From assembly GCA_023101885.1 (NCBI GenBank), contig JALPQD010000924.1, positions 132,638 to 196,637 on the forward strand: DNA of 64,000 nucleotides, read 5' to 3'. Positions 12,175-24,516 of the stretch are shown here, piece after piece. Every line of letters begins with the position of its first letter. Position 1 is the first letter of the stretch. A model generated the notes under the pieces. The model saw only the letters and a list, made by a program, of their open reading frames with translations, had not been told where the DNA came from and did no database searches. Position numbers and translations under genes: made by a program. Origin of the DNA: Typhlomys cinereus. Its lineage: Eukaryota; Chordata; Mammalia; Rodentia; Platacanthomyidae.

Positions 12175-15100
12175 TTTTTGTCTGTAAAGGACCAAGGATG
12201 ATTTTTGTGAATCATTCTGGATTGCTTCTACCTCCTTTTTGCTTTGCTCTGGGATTTCCCAGGCTTTGCCTTCCACAGCTGGAAGTACAGGTCACTGACA
12301 TTTCCACTTGTTGTTTTTTTCACATGGGATCTGGGAATCTGAACTCAGGTCCTTTTGCTCATGAGGCAGAGTCTTAATCCTGTAGTCATCTCTCCAGCTC
12401 TGTTTCTAATTTTGAGTAGTTTTATCACAAAAAGTTGTTGGATTTTGTCAAATGTCTTCTTTTGTTTCTTTGCATTATGATCACTTTTTTTTTTTAACCA
12501 TTATGCTGTTAATGTGGTGTATTATATAGACTCATCTTCTGGTGAATTATACTTCATGATCAGGATGAATCCCACTTGATCATGATGTACAATTATTTTA
12601 ATATGGTGCTAAGTTCAACTTGCTAATATTTTGCTGAAGATTTCTAATCTATATTTGTAACGAATCTTACCTTTTTCCTTTTTTGCAATGTCTTTGTCTC
12701 CCTTCATTGTATTAGTAAGCGCTTCTTTGTCTTCTATTTATCAACTATTGCTTCATATATTTTGGGAACTATTTTGTTACATGCATATATGTTTCTAACC
12801 ATCATATATTCTTTCTTCACAATTTCATAGATAGAAGATTCATTCTTACTACAGGTCTTAGAATTTCAGGGTAGGAATTTTTTTCCTTTTTTTATTAAAC
12901 AGAAAATTTTAATGAAGTAGTAACTTATGGTTGGGTATTTTCAAATATCAAGCACTATCATTGTTGCAGTCCGCCTGCATGGTTGCTGATAAATGACCAT
13001 CAAACAGCTTAAGGAACAAGGGGTTTATTCTCTTACGATTTCTGGTTACAGTTCTTAGTCCACATTGACGGGAGAGCATGCACCAATACTAGGGCTGAGG
13101 GAACTGGCCACCATAAAACGGCTGAGAGATGGACAATCCTTACTTGCCAGACCAGCGTGTCTGGCCAAGTATACAGAAGGATGCCAACTCTCTCAACCAG
13201 CTCTCTGTGATTTATCCAGGGCCTAATCCCACCCACCATGGGCTGGGTCTTCCCCAGCAGCCAGACAATTTCCTTCAGGTTTGCTCTGGGCTTAACTCAG
13301 CCATCAACTCTCTACACCTGTGCCCAGAGCTCAAACCCTCAAGAGTCAAGTTGACACCTGTGCTTAACTATGACAATCATCCCTTCACTTTATAAGTAAC
13401 ATAATGGTTCACAATAAGCACTTTAATATCATGACAGCCAACCTAGTAATTGAGAGGGCAACTAGCTAGGTCCAGATTGAAACTTCCACAGCCTTCTGCG
13501 GGATGTAGTTTCAAAGTTTGTTTAGTTTTCAGGGCCTTGTAAAGTTGCTTCATCAACATTATCATCATCATCACTACCACCAGCAGAAGCATCGAGAGGT
13601 TTTTTTAAGTAAATACTAACCATAATAACAACGATAATGACCTGGCAGTATTTGTTCTTAGAAACGGATGGACAAGAAAGATTTCTGAAAGACTAAAAGA
13701 TGGCTCGGAGGAGGTAGTTCAGTGGGTATTGTACCTTCCCCTCCACTCCGCCGCCCCGGACGCGCGCGCGCTCGGTCCAGCCTGGCCTCACTGCGCCGCA
13801 ACCTAGGTAAGCTCTGGTCCCCGCCCACTCCCAGAACCCCAGGCCGCCGGAGGGACCCAGATCCTCCCACCATCCAGCCGGAGCCTCGCGCGCAGGGCCT
13901 GGGAGGAGGAGAGGGCACCCCCTCTGTGCCCGGCCCCGCCCTCAGGTCCCCCAGGTTTAAATAGCGCCCCGCCGACGCCCCATCCTCCCTTCCCCTCCAC
14001 TCCGCCGCCCTAGACGCGCGCCCGGTCCAGCCGGGCCTCACCACGCAGCGACTTAGGTAAGCTCGGTCCCCGCCCACCCCCAGAACCCCAGGTCCCCAGA
14101 GGGACCCAGCTCCTCCCACCATCCAGCCGGGGCCACGCGCAGGGCCTGGGAGGAGCAGAGGGCACCCCCTCTGCGCCAGGGCCCCAGGTTAAATAGTGCC
14201 CGCCGATGCCCCATCCTGCCTTCCCCTCCACTCCGCTGCCCGGGATGCGTGGGGTCCAGCCTGGACTCACCTCGACCTAGGTAAGCTCCGTCTCCGCCCA
14301 CCCCCAAAACCCCAGGCCAAATAATTCAGTTTAGTGACAAATGCACAGAAATTAAAAGAAGATCTTAAGAGTTAAAACGACAATGCCAAAGTCAAAGTGC
14401 AAATCCATGAGAAAGAACACCCAAGAAAACAAATCCCCCACTGAAGGAATTAATCCCATAATGTTAGACTCCAACCAGAACAAACCCATGGAAAATGGCC
14501 AAGAAAACCTGACCCAGGATAACGACCTTCAAAATATGATCATTACCATGTTCAATACTATGAAAGAGGAAATCCGGGAGGAATTAAATAATCGAATCAA
14601 TCGCTTTGAGGAGGAACACAACAGACATTTGGAGGAGTTGAGAAAAACAGTGCAAGAAACAAAAACTGGCATAGAGCAGTTAAAGCAGACTCAAGCAGAG
14701 TTTAAAACTGAGCTAAAAGACAAGTTATCTTCAACCCAGAACTCCACAGAGAGTCTTATCAGCAGAACTAAGGAAGCAGAAAACAGAATTTCAGATCCTG
14801 AAGATAAAGTGGGAGTATTAACCAGCTCAATGGAAGAGGTTGTTAAAGCCAAAAAGATACTTGAGAGAAATATCCAGGAGATATGGGACACCTTGAAGAA
14901 GCCCAACATGCGTATTCATGGAATACCAGAGCAAGAATCTCAAAATACCACCCCTGAGGAAATTTTCCAAACGATCATCAAGGAAAACTTTCCTCATCTA
15001 AAAAAAGAGAGGCCCATCCATATACAAGAGGCATTCTGCACCCCAAACAGATATGACCAAAACAGAAGCTCCCCACAGCAAATAATAGTCAAAACACTCC

Positions 15101-18100
15101 ACATTCAAGATAAAGAACTGGTGCTGAGAGCTTCAAGGGAGAAAAAACAAGTCACTTTTAAAGGTAAACCTATTAAAATAACAAATGACTTCTCAGTCAA
15201 AACATAAAAGCAAGAAGAGCTTGGAGAGACATACTTCAAGTATTGAATGAGCAAAAATGTCAACCCAGGCTGATTTACCCTGCAAAACTATCAGTCATGA
15301 TCGAGGGAGAAAGAAAAATCTTCCAGCACAAAAAATGCTAGAAAGTCCCTCTTCACCCCGCCCCGCTCCGCCGGTCGGGACACGTACGCGCGATCCAGCC
15401 GGGCCTCACCGCGCGCTCTAGGACCCCAGGTCAGCCCACAGGGACCCGGCTCTGACTCCCACCATCCAGCCGGAGCCGCGCGGGGGCCGAGGGACGAGGA
15501 GGACCTCCCCCTGCGCCCGGGCCCCGCCCCAGCTGTCCTCGGGTTAAATAGCTCCACGCTCATCCTCCCTTTTCACCCCACCCCGCTCCGCTGGTCCTTC
15601 GGGACACGCACGCGGTCCACCCGGGCCTCACCTCGCGCCCTAGGTAAGTCCCCGTTCGGGCCCCGCCCACCAGTACCCCAGGCCAAATAATTCAGTTTAG
15701 TGAAATTGAGAGATCTTAAGAGTTAAAATGACAATGCCAAAGTCAAAGTGCAAATCCATGAGAAGCAACACTCAAGTAAACAAATTTCCCACTGAAGAAA
15801 TTAATCCCATAATGTTAGACTCCAACAAGAACAAACCCGCGGAAAAAGGCCAAGAAAGCCTGACCCAGGATAACGACCTTCAAAATATGATCATTACCAT
15901 GTTCAATACTATGAAAGAGGAAATCCGGGAGGAATTAAATAATCGAATCAATCGAAAATTAAGCGCCGTATGTACTCCCTAATAGGTGGCTCCTAGTACC
16001 AAACCCACCCAGCCCACCTAGAGACACATAGAAAAATCTGTGCAATACAGTAATTGCAAGGATTATGAACAGGAGGGATGGGGTAGGAAGGCCACACCAG
16101 AAACAAGGAGAGAGGGGACCATGTTACAGCAGAGAAAATAGGCCTCCATCAAGGACTCAAGTAAGTAATGAGTCATCTGATTAAGTTCACAGACTTTTGT
16201 TCCTGATCATTTACTACTGAGGGGGTATGATCTCACCAGAAGAGGAGGGCATATAGTCTGGCAGATAAAAAGTAACCATTTTGCAAATGGGTGATAGACC
16301 CCTCCCTCACTGTGGTTTCCCACTTTTATTACATCTACCTTTGAATGTGCTTTTATCACAAGACTCTAGTTTAACAGCTTTTTGTCTCTGACCAGGGGGT
16401 GACATACAATGCCCACCAGGATGGAGTGAAGGGCATTGCAGGAGCAGCAAAACTGCAAAAGAAAATCAACAAACCACCATCCAGAACTTCAGAGACTCTA
16501 TGTCAACCACCTAGAACTAGGCCAGCCTAATCTCTCCCCATCCTGAAGCTCAGGGACATTTGCGGAAGAGGGGGCAGTAAGTGTGTAAGAGCAAAAGGAT
16601 GGGAGGAGCAATGATATGCAAGATACTCCATACAAGTTAGGGCTGAAGCAATCATAATTGGACTTTACATGCCCTGCGCATTGTCCAACACACTACTGAC
16701 CTCACAAAGTCTAGCATCTGCTAAAGGCACCAAGATCCTTGGAGGCAAGGAATTGACAGCCGCAGCAGTGTTCCTATACCTAAGGGGAACACGGGAAAGG
16801 TTTCAGGGAAAGGCCACTGGGTCCTTGTACGTCATCGGAGAGGAGGGCCCAGAGGAAAATCAGGCATGCACAAGAAAGGACTCTCTGGGAATTGGGGCGG
16901 GAGGCACTGGAGGATGGGGAGGAAGGCGGGTGGGGAGGGGGAGCAGGGAGTTCGGGGGGAGGAGGAGGGAGCGAGGGAACTGGTGTACCTATTAAGTTTG
17001 TATGAGCTGAAATAATAATAAAAATGTATTAATAATAAAAAAAAAACCTAGCAACTAAGCTCCGTTCCTGGAAGGCCACATAGAGGAAGGAAAGAATGGC
17101 GTCCAAGGGTGCCTTCTGGTTTCCTCCCATGTCCTACGGCATTCATTCATATAGTCCTCTTTCTCCTCCTCTTTGTCCTTTCTCTGATAAATAAATACAA
17201 TTTGTAAAAGTCTAAAATAGGAAAAAAAATTGAGAAAATACAGAAAAATTTAAATTTCAGTATTACATCCACAAAGAATAGAATGATGTGAAATGGGAGT
17301 AACCACCAAGGAATAAAAGTCTTAAGGGTTAACAAAATGAAGTTTCAAAAAAATTCATGAGAGGAATGGAAGACAAAACAGATAAAATGGGGCCAGTGAG
17401 ATGGGTCAGCAGCCAAATGCTGCACAAGTTTCACAGGTTTAACCATGAAAACTAAGTAAGGGTGGAAGAAGAAACCAGCTCCACGAAGCTGTCCTCTTGT
17501 TACGCACATGAACTCCCAGCCACACACACAACATGAATACACACTTACTATAAAAATAATAATCAATAAAATAAACAACTAAAAAAACATGTTAAGACAT
17601 ACAGGATTTAGAAAAATTGGCTCAATCATACACCACTCTTAGGAAGTTACTAAATGATCTTGCAGCAAAATGACAGAGAATCAAGAATCTAGTCTACAAT
17701 GGATACAACTCAGACACATAAGGAATGAAAAATTACAGGGCATCAGCAGCCCAAAGAGGATGTCAGGTCAGGTCAGATGCTTTCACGGAGTAATCCACTG
17801 AAAAGCACTATTTCCAAGTGTCTTTATATTTCTTCAGAGAGTTTGGAGATCAGGGAGGTAATAAAAAAAAATGAGGAAAATGTAACCCAAACCCCATTAA
17901 CAACCAAAAACAAAACAAAACTGTACAAGAAAAGAAGCAGAATCACAGTATACTGGTTTGTATTAAATAGTTGTATACAGAATAATAGTAGTCTAATCCT
18001 AATGGTATAATACAATTTATTTTCTACTTTTAGAATAAACCAATAGACCAAGCACAGAAAATGCTGTCACAATTACAATCCAGAATACAGACATTTACAA

Positions 18101-21100
18101 GTATGAAAATTTAGTAAAACTGCAAGTAATAGTGAGGAGCCAAAACAATATTGTCTACTGTCAATTGTGCATAGGATAAGGCAGTGAACTTTAGCTGTAT
18201 GGTAAGCACAGCATATAGGAAGAAGAAACAAGAGGATTGTCCATTGTAGGTCAGCTTGAACTACATAGCAAGACCCTGTCTCAAAGCACAAGCGAAACAG
18301 GTAAACTTCATTTAACCAATGCCAACCAAGGTAATCAATACCAACAACAGATGATATTTTTTAATGAGGAAATTTGATCTATGTAAACTTTTAAAAAATA
18401 TCATAATTCTAAAATGACCTCTATGGCAAAGAAGGCTAGAGATTTATGTCCCTAAGTCTTCCCATGATAAGTATTCATGAGGGCCTGGGTTCTGTCCTTA
18501 GCACCACGAAAAAGCTTATAGCACAGCAGAGAAGAATCTGTGAAATTCTTTTCATTTTGATCTTTCTTTTTTATTATTATTTATTCAATTGTGCATGTGC
18601 GTGCGCGCGCGTGCGTGTGTGTAGAACCACGGACGAATTCGGGAACCTCCATGGACCACCTCCTCCTCCTCCTTGCTTACTCTGCCCCGGGATTGACAGG
18701 CTCCGCCCTACCAGGACCAGAAACGCAGGCCGCCCCCACTTCCGCCCAGCGTCTATACGTGTGGTCTAGGATCTGAACTCAGGACCTTCCACCTGCAAGG
18801 CAGAGGCTTAACCCCTGAGCCACCTCTCCAGCCCCTCATTTTGGTCTTTCTTTAATAACTCACCAGACAAAGGAAAACAACAGCGTAACAGTTTTGGAAA
18901 TGTGGAACAAGACTGTGGTGACGTGACTAAATGAAGACATATGACCCTGGATTTCTAGACTCTCACAATATTCACACTGCTAAAGATTCTAATTCGTCAT
19001 GGAGCTGTTAATGCCTATAAATAGAAAGTTGTTAGTATCTTATTAATGAGTGAAATTAAATGAAACAGAACCACCAATTCCCTCAATTAGACATTAGCAA
19101 CATCAATGTCATACTTACTCTGAGCTCTTTTGGGCCTGTATGGATTGGAAGCAAGTGTAGAGTACCCGACCAGTCTATTTAAAAAAAAAAAGGGGGTGGG
19201 GGGGAGACAGAAATATCATGATTAATTTTTTTTGTTGTGGTTTCATTATTTTTTCTTGAGATAAAAATATCTGTACATCTTTACAGAGTACATTATAGTA
19301 ATCTAATATATATAAATATAAATATACATATATAATGTATTGTATAATTGTGTTCATACTTTCATAGTAATTTAGTAGACTTCAATCTAAAAATCCAGAG
19401 ACCCCTTTGGAAGAAAAGGTTAGAAGAGATTCCAAAGACAGAATGCCTTCAGTCAGTATCTGCAAGAAGGATTATACATACAGTCACAACCAAACATTCC
19501 TTCATGTAACCGAAGTGTTAACAAATGTGACAACCAAGAAAGCTGTTAAACTTATTTAGCAACCATTTATGATGCCAATAAACAAATGTATGATGAGCAA
19601 GCTAAAATCATTGCAAATAAAGTAAAAAAAAATTGAGATACGGAGCTGTAATATTTCTGGAAAAGAGTGAATTACTGGAGAATACACATTAGCACACCTA
19701 CCTCCATTCATGCCATGGTCAAACCTCCGTCATCCTATGTTAGTGGCAATATCTCACTAGTAGTTTCACTAATGACAATGTTTCACCCTCCATGGGCAAT
19801 CCTGTCTAATCTATTGCCAATACAGTAAGTAGAATGATGCTATTAAAACATAAAGTCACTGTATTGTGACTTCCCAATTCAAAGCAAAAACCAAGTCCTC
19901 AGAAGAGCTAGTTTTCTTTACCATTCATATCTCATTTAGAATCACAAAATGAGATACCAACCAAACCAGAACACTTCCAAGACATAGAGAGGCTAATTAG
20001 ATAGGTCACTAGAGTAACAATGTAAAAATGAGACTCTAAGGCAAATTGGAATCTTCCTCACTCTGCTATAGCCACGCTAACTTCCTTAATGTTCCCTGAA
20101 AATGACAAACTCACCTTAGGGTCTTTGCACTGGCTATTTCCTCTGCCTGGGATGTTCGTCCCCCAAGAAATCCGTAAGACTTGCTCCCTCACCTTCTTCA
20201 GGTCCTGACTCAATAACCCTTCTCATTGAAAACTTCCCTGGCCATCCTATTAAAATTGCAAAGAGATTTTTCTCTACTCTGTATCTACTCTATATAAACA
20301 CATATACAACTGTGTACACATGCACATACCCATACATACACAATACCTTTGTGTTTTTATCTTCTATGAAACAGGAAAAAATAAGTCCTACAAAGCCTTG
20401 ATCCATCATCTGATACATGGCTTGTGTACGAACATCTGAAAAAAAAATAAAAATATTTTGTCCATAACTTACATTTCACAGACTTGATTTAAAGATATTA
20501 ATGGTAATGATCAAATATCAATTACCATCCTCCCAGCATTCAGGGTCTACTGGAAGAACTGGATACTAAGGGTAATATACTTAATCCAGGGGTGCCCCTA
20601 TGAAATTTAGCATTAAAAAATTGAAAACTTCAGCAACCCCCCAAATTTGATAATTTCTTTCAGGAAGACTCAAAGAGAGGCTTTGAAATGTGATAAAACT
20701 ATTCCCTAGGAGAAAACTTTTTGATAGACAGTTCTGAGCAAAGTGATTATACATTATATTTGCTACTAAAGAGTGTCAATGCAGAACTATTACTCGTATG
20801 TAGCCCAGGTTGGTCTGGAACTCTTGTCTCCTATCCATCTTCCTGAGTGGCTGAGATCATAGGTGTGAGCCACCTTGAGCAGCTGAACTTTGCTAAAAAT
20901 CTTAACACCTCTTAATTAATTAAATGATGAGCATTATTCCTTTTCTCACAGGTCTTTTCTTTTAAAACGTTGCGATGTTCCAGCACAATGCCCAACACAT
21001 CAACATTACTTACATTCTGTTTCATCTATAGCCACTGAAAACAATCACCACACTGCCATTGTCAAGGTCACCAAAGTCTATTCTAGGTCCTTCATTTGTC

Positions 21101-24100
21101 TCATGTCTCAATTGATCACTCCCTCCTAAAACAGTCTTCACTTGGCCTTAGTCTCTCTTGTCCTGCCTGTTAACTTTCTGCCTGACCCTTTTCAGTATCT
21201 TTTGCTAGGCCCTTACCTTCCCATTAGGAAGATTAGCAAGGACAGCAGAAGTCATCCTTAGTCCTGGTAACTGTCTACTGTCACTCCCTGGGTGATTTCA
21301 TCCTGTCTCATGATTTCACATTTAAACTCTTCAGTTGGAACATCCAACAAACTCTAAATATATCCTCAGTCATCCACCTTAGGATACAATTGTCTGAAAA
21401 CAGTGCTACTCAGAGTAGCAGGTCTTTGAGCCTATTCACAGGAGATAAGGGGCTTGAGCTGAGGTATAAGTCAATGTTCTGTTTTATCCAGAAAACCTTA
21501 AGGGAAAAGAGACTGCCTGAACATGTGCTTAACAATATATGCAGTAAAGGTTCTCACTTCTGTTGCTACTTAACCCACCTGAGCCTGTTTATTTCTGCAT
21601 ACAATGAGGAGGAAGATCTTTAACCCACAGGTTACTATAAGGATTAGAGGAAAAAGCATTTGTTAACTATCACTGATCATGAATGTTAATTCATTCCCAC
21701 CACCCATTAAGTCACTCCATTTTCTAGAAAAGCAGGTAGACACAAAAATCAACCATGATTCTCAAAAATGGGTAGAGAGGGGAAAAAATTACTAATTAAG
21801 AGAAGGTATGAAGATACAGGCTGAGAGCCTCAACATCTAAGATAGATTGTATAAACATTGTAAAATTCAATTTTGCAAATTTCACACATAACACTTGTGA
21901 GTCTTCAGAATGGGAATAAAGCAGACAAAAGTGATGTTTACTAAACAGAACTTTTCAGTTACATGGGCGTTTTTTTGATTTTGGTATCAGCTGATGTCAT
22001 GTTTTGGTTAGTCTGTTTTTTGGAAACAAAATTTATCTATTAAAATAATGGGAAATATGTTAATATAGATTAATTACTAATAATTAACAAGATATTAATA
22101 TTAATATATTAGCACATAAGTCAAAATAATGACTTAGCTTTAAGGACAGTAGACTTTGGTTCAAAAAACCACAACCTATGTAAGGGACAAGGACAGTAAA
22201 CATTGGAACCTTGTAATACTTACCAACATGTGAAGGCCAAACAGTAATATGAGGGTGGGAATGATACCAGCCCACGACTCTCATGGGGCGACCTGTTAGT
22301 TCAGCCAACCTGTGTGTTTGTCAAGGTATTTTAAAAATGTGGAGGGAAAAATTCCTGAAATCTATATTAATGGCTAAAAAAGCAGTTAAGTAACACTTAG
22401 AATTAAAATGAAACAAAATTGATAATCAGAACTTTCCAAATTATCTATCTTGTGTTTATGTATACAAGAGGGCATTTGAGTATGTGTGTCTGCTGAAGGC
22501 CAAAGATGACATTGGAATCATCCTAGATTGTTTTACCTCATTATTTCTTTGCTCTGAGGTTTCTCAGGCCACCACCATACCTACTTGGCAACTTTTAGGT
22601 AGGATCTGGAGATCCAAACTCAGATCTTTCGGTTTGTGAGGCAAAGGCTTAACCCATGTGCCATCCCCCCAGCCCAGTTTTTATAAAAATATAACCCAAA
22701 TGGATTCTATTACTGTACATGCTTATGTATTCTTACCATCATTGTGAAAAATGTTTGATCACTCAAATATTTACCACTGTTACCTACAAAATAGCCTATC
22801 TAAATCTTCAGAAGTCATTTAGGTTTTCCCATAAGAATCTTGTCTTTTCTAATTCCCTTGAATTTTTGGAAAGGAAATACAAAAAATTTTGTGTTTGTAT
22901 ATGCTACTGGGATCAAAAAAAAAAAATTCAGGTAGGTTATGTGAATGATCTACTCCAGAGATGTATAGCGGAAGACACAAGCATTTTTCTTAATTTGATT
23001 TCCCACTGCCAGATTGTCCGTGTTGACATTAGCAATAGAGTGGATTCAGGTCACATGAACAAAGACCACTAACTCTTAGAAAGAAAAAGCTAAGAAAAAT
23101 ACAAATTAATATTGCATAAAGACCTACTTTATTTGGGACAGGTTCTCACTGTACAACTGAGTGTGTCATGTTAGTGCTGCCACCTCCTAAGTACTGGCAT
23201 TATATGCACCACTATGCCCCGACAGAAGTTTTTGTTGACCAGATTAGCAACAGTGAAAACTGGTAAATCAGAAGAGTAGAGAGTATCACACTCTTCTGTA
23301 TTCAATAGACTATGGGCATGTTCCAGAAGATGCTACCAAATTTTTCAAAGTTGTGGTTGATAAAAATTTATCCGATAAAAATGTATTACAGTTGAATCCT
23401 TGAATTCACTTCTTCAAGAAGTAGAAACGAGGAAGATGAAATCAGGCAGGCTTTAAGAGATATTGCTGATAACTTTTCATCTACATAACAATGGATTTTG
23501 ACTGTCTGTTAAAGCTTCAGCTTTCTAGTGACAAGACTGCTACATTACAGATGCAGCTGCTATGCAAAATGGAAGTTAAACTATATTTTATTAATTAAGA
23601 GCTGCAGAATCTAATAAGCACCTTAGAAACACTTAATAAGGTGACCCTGCAGCTGAAATACCCCAAATGGTAATTATCAATGCTATTATGGCAGAGTGAA
23701 TGAATATGTATGTTCAGAATTCCTGCTACTCCAGATTGAGAAAGCAGTACTGTTGATGTTACGAAGATAAAAATCTATCAGTGTCCTAAAGGAAGAGGAA
23801 AATGAATGGCTGATGGATGCATAAAATAAAAATGTACACAAACTTATAAACTTTTTCAAAAGAATGTATCCAATTCAGAATATTCCATGTTCCTCATATT
23901 TCAAAATAAGCACCATAAAATATCTTATTAGACAAAAACTCCAAATATGAATAAAACATTCCAGTTCTAACATCTAGGACACAGGAAAATGAAAATAACA
24001 TTGTTGCTTCTGTATTTCCATGTCTGAGTAGATTAGAAAGAACAGATATTGTATGTTTTATATTTTATAACTGATTTATAACGAATTCTTTATATAGAAA

Positions 24101-24477
24101 CATATTAAATTCTGATGTCCCAGTGGCAGGCGCCACTGTTCTTAGTATAGTGCTGAGTACTGGAGCCTGTTGCATGGGAGACTGGGATTCCTTGATGGAG
24201 AGGATAGCCCACCTTGTCCTTGTTAAAAACATGTTAGATTCACTATTAAGAATTTAGACCATGGGGACTGAAGAGATGGCTCAGGGGTTAAGCCTCTGCC
24301 TGGCAAGCAGAGGGTCCTGAGTTCGGATCCCAGATCCCACGTACAAAAACACCGGGCAGAAGGGGGGGGCGTCCTGTGCTTCTGGTCCTGGTGGGCAGAG
24401 CCTGTGAATCCCCGGGCAGAGTAAAAAAAAAAAGGAGGTAGAAGCACTCCAAGATGATTCCTGAATTCACCCTTGGT

Positions 24478-24516
<39 letters not shown>

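Larger units (their letters stand above)
13699..17215 (+). repeat. B2/B3-like SINE split by a composite L1
   Basis: The 5' part (GTAGTTCAGTGGGTATTGTA, to about 13735) and the 3' part (GTTCCTGGAAGGCCACATAG, GCCTTCTGGTTTCCTCC, AATAAATACAATTTG, 17045-17215) form one SINE that the L1 interrupts. I found no long duplication at the two L1 borders. Confidence 0.65.

Noticed and set aside
13658..14307. Minus-strand frames of 65-154 codons over the L1 monomers
   Set aside because: Gly/Pro/Arg-rich products of GC-rich promoter repeats, not conserved protein.
14383..15207. 274-codon plus-strand frame as a host gene
   Set aside because: It is L1 ORF1, identified by its monomer promoter, coiled coil and repetition at 15.73 kb.
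23270..23870. Possible processed pseudogene (coding-like text such as KFFKVVVDKNLSDKNV with frame breaks)
   Set aside because: Looks protein-like over short stretches, but I cannot name the parent gene, and the poly(A) tail and duplication are not clear. A translated search would settle it.
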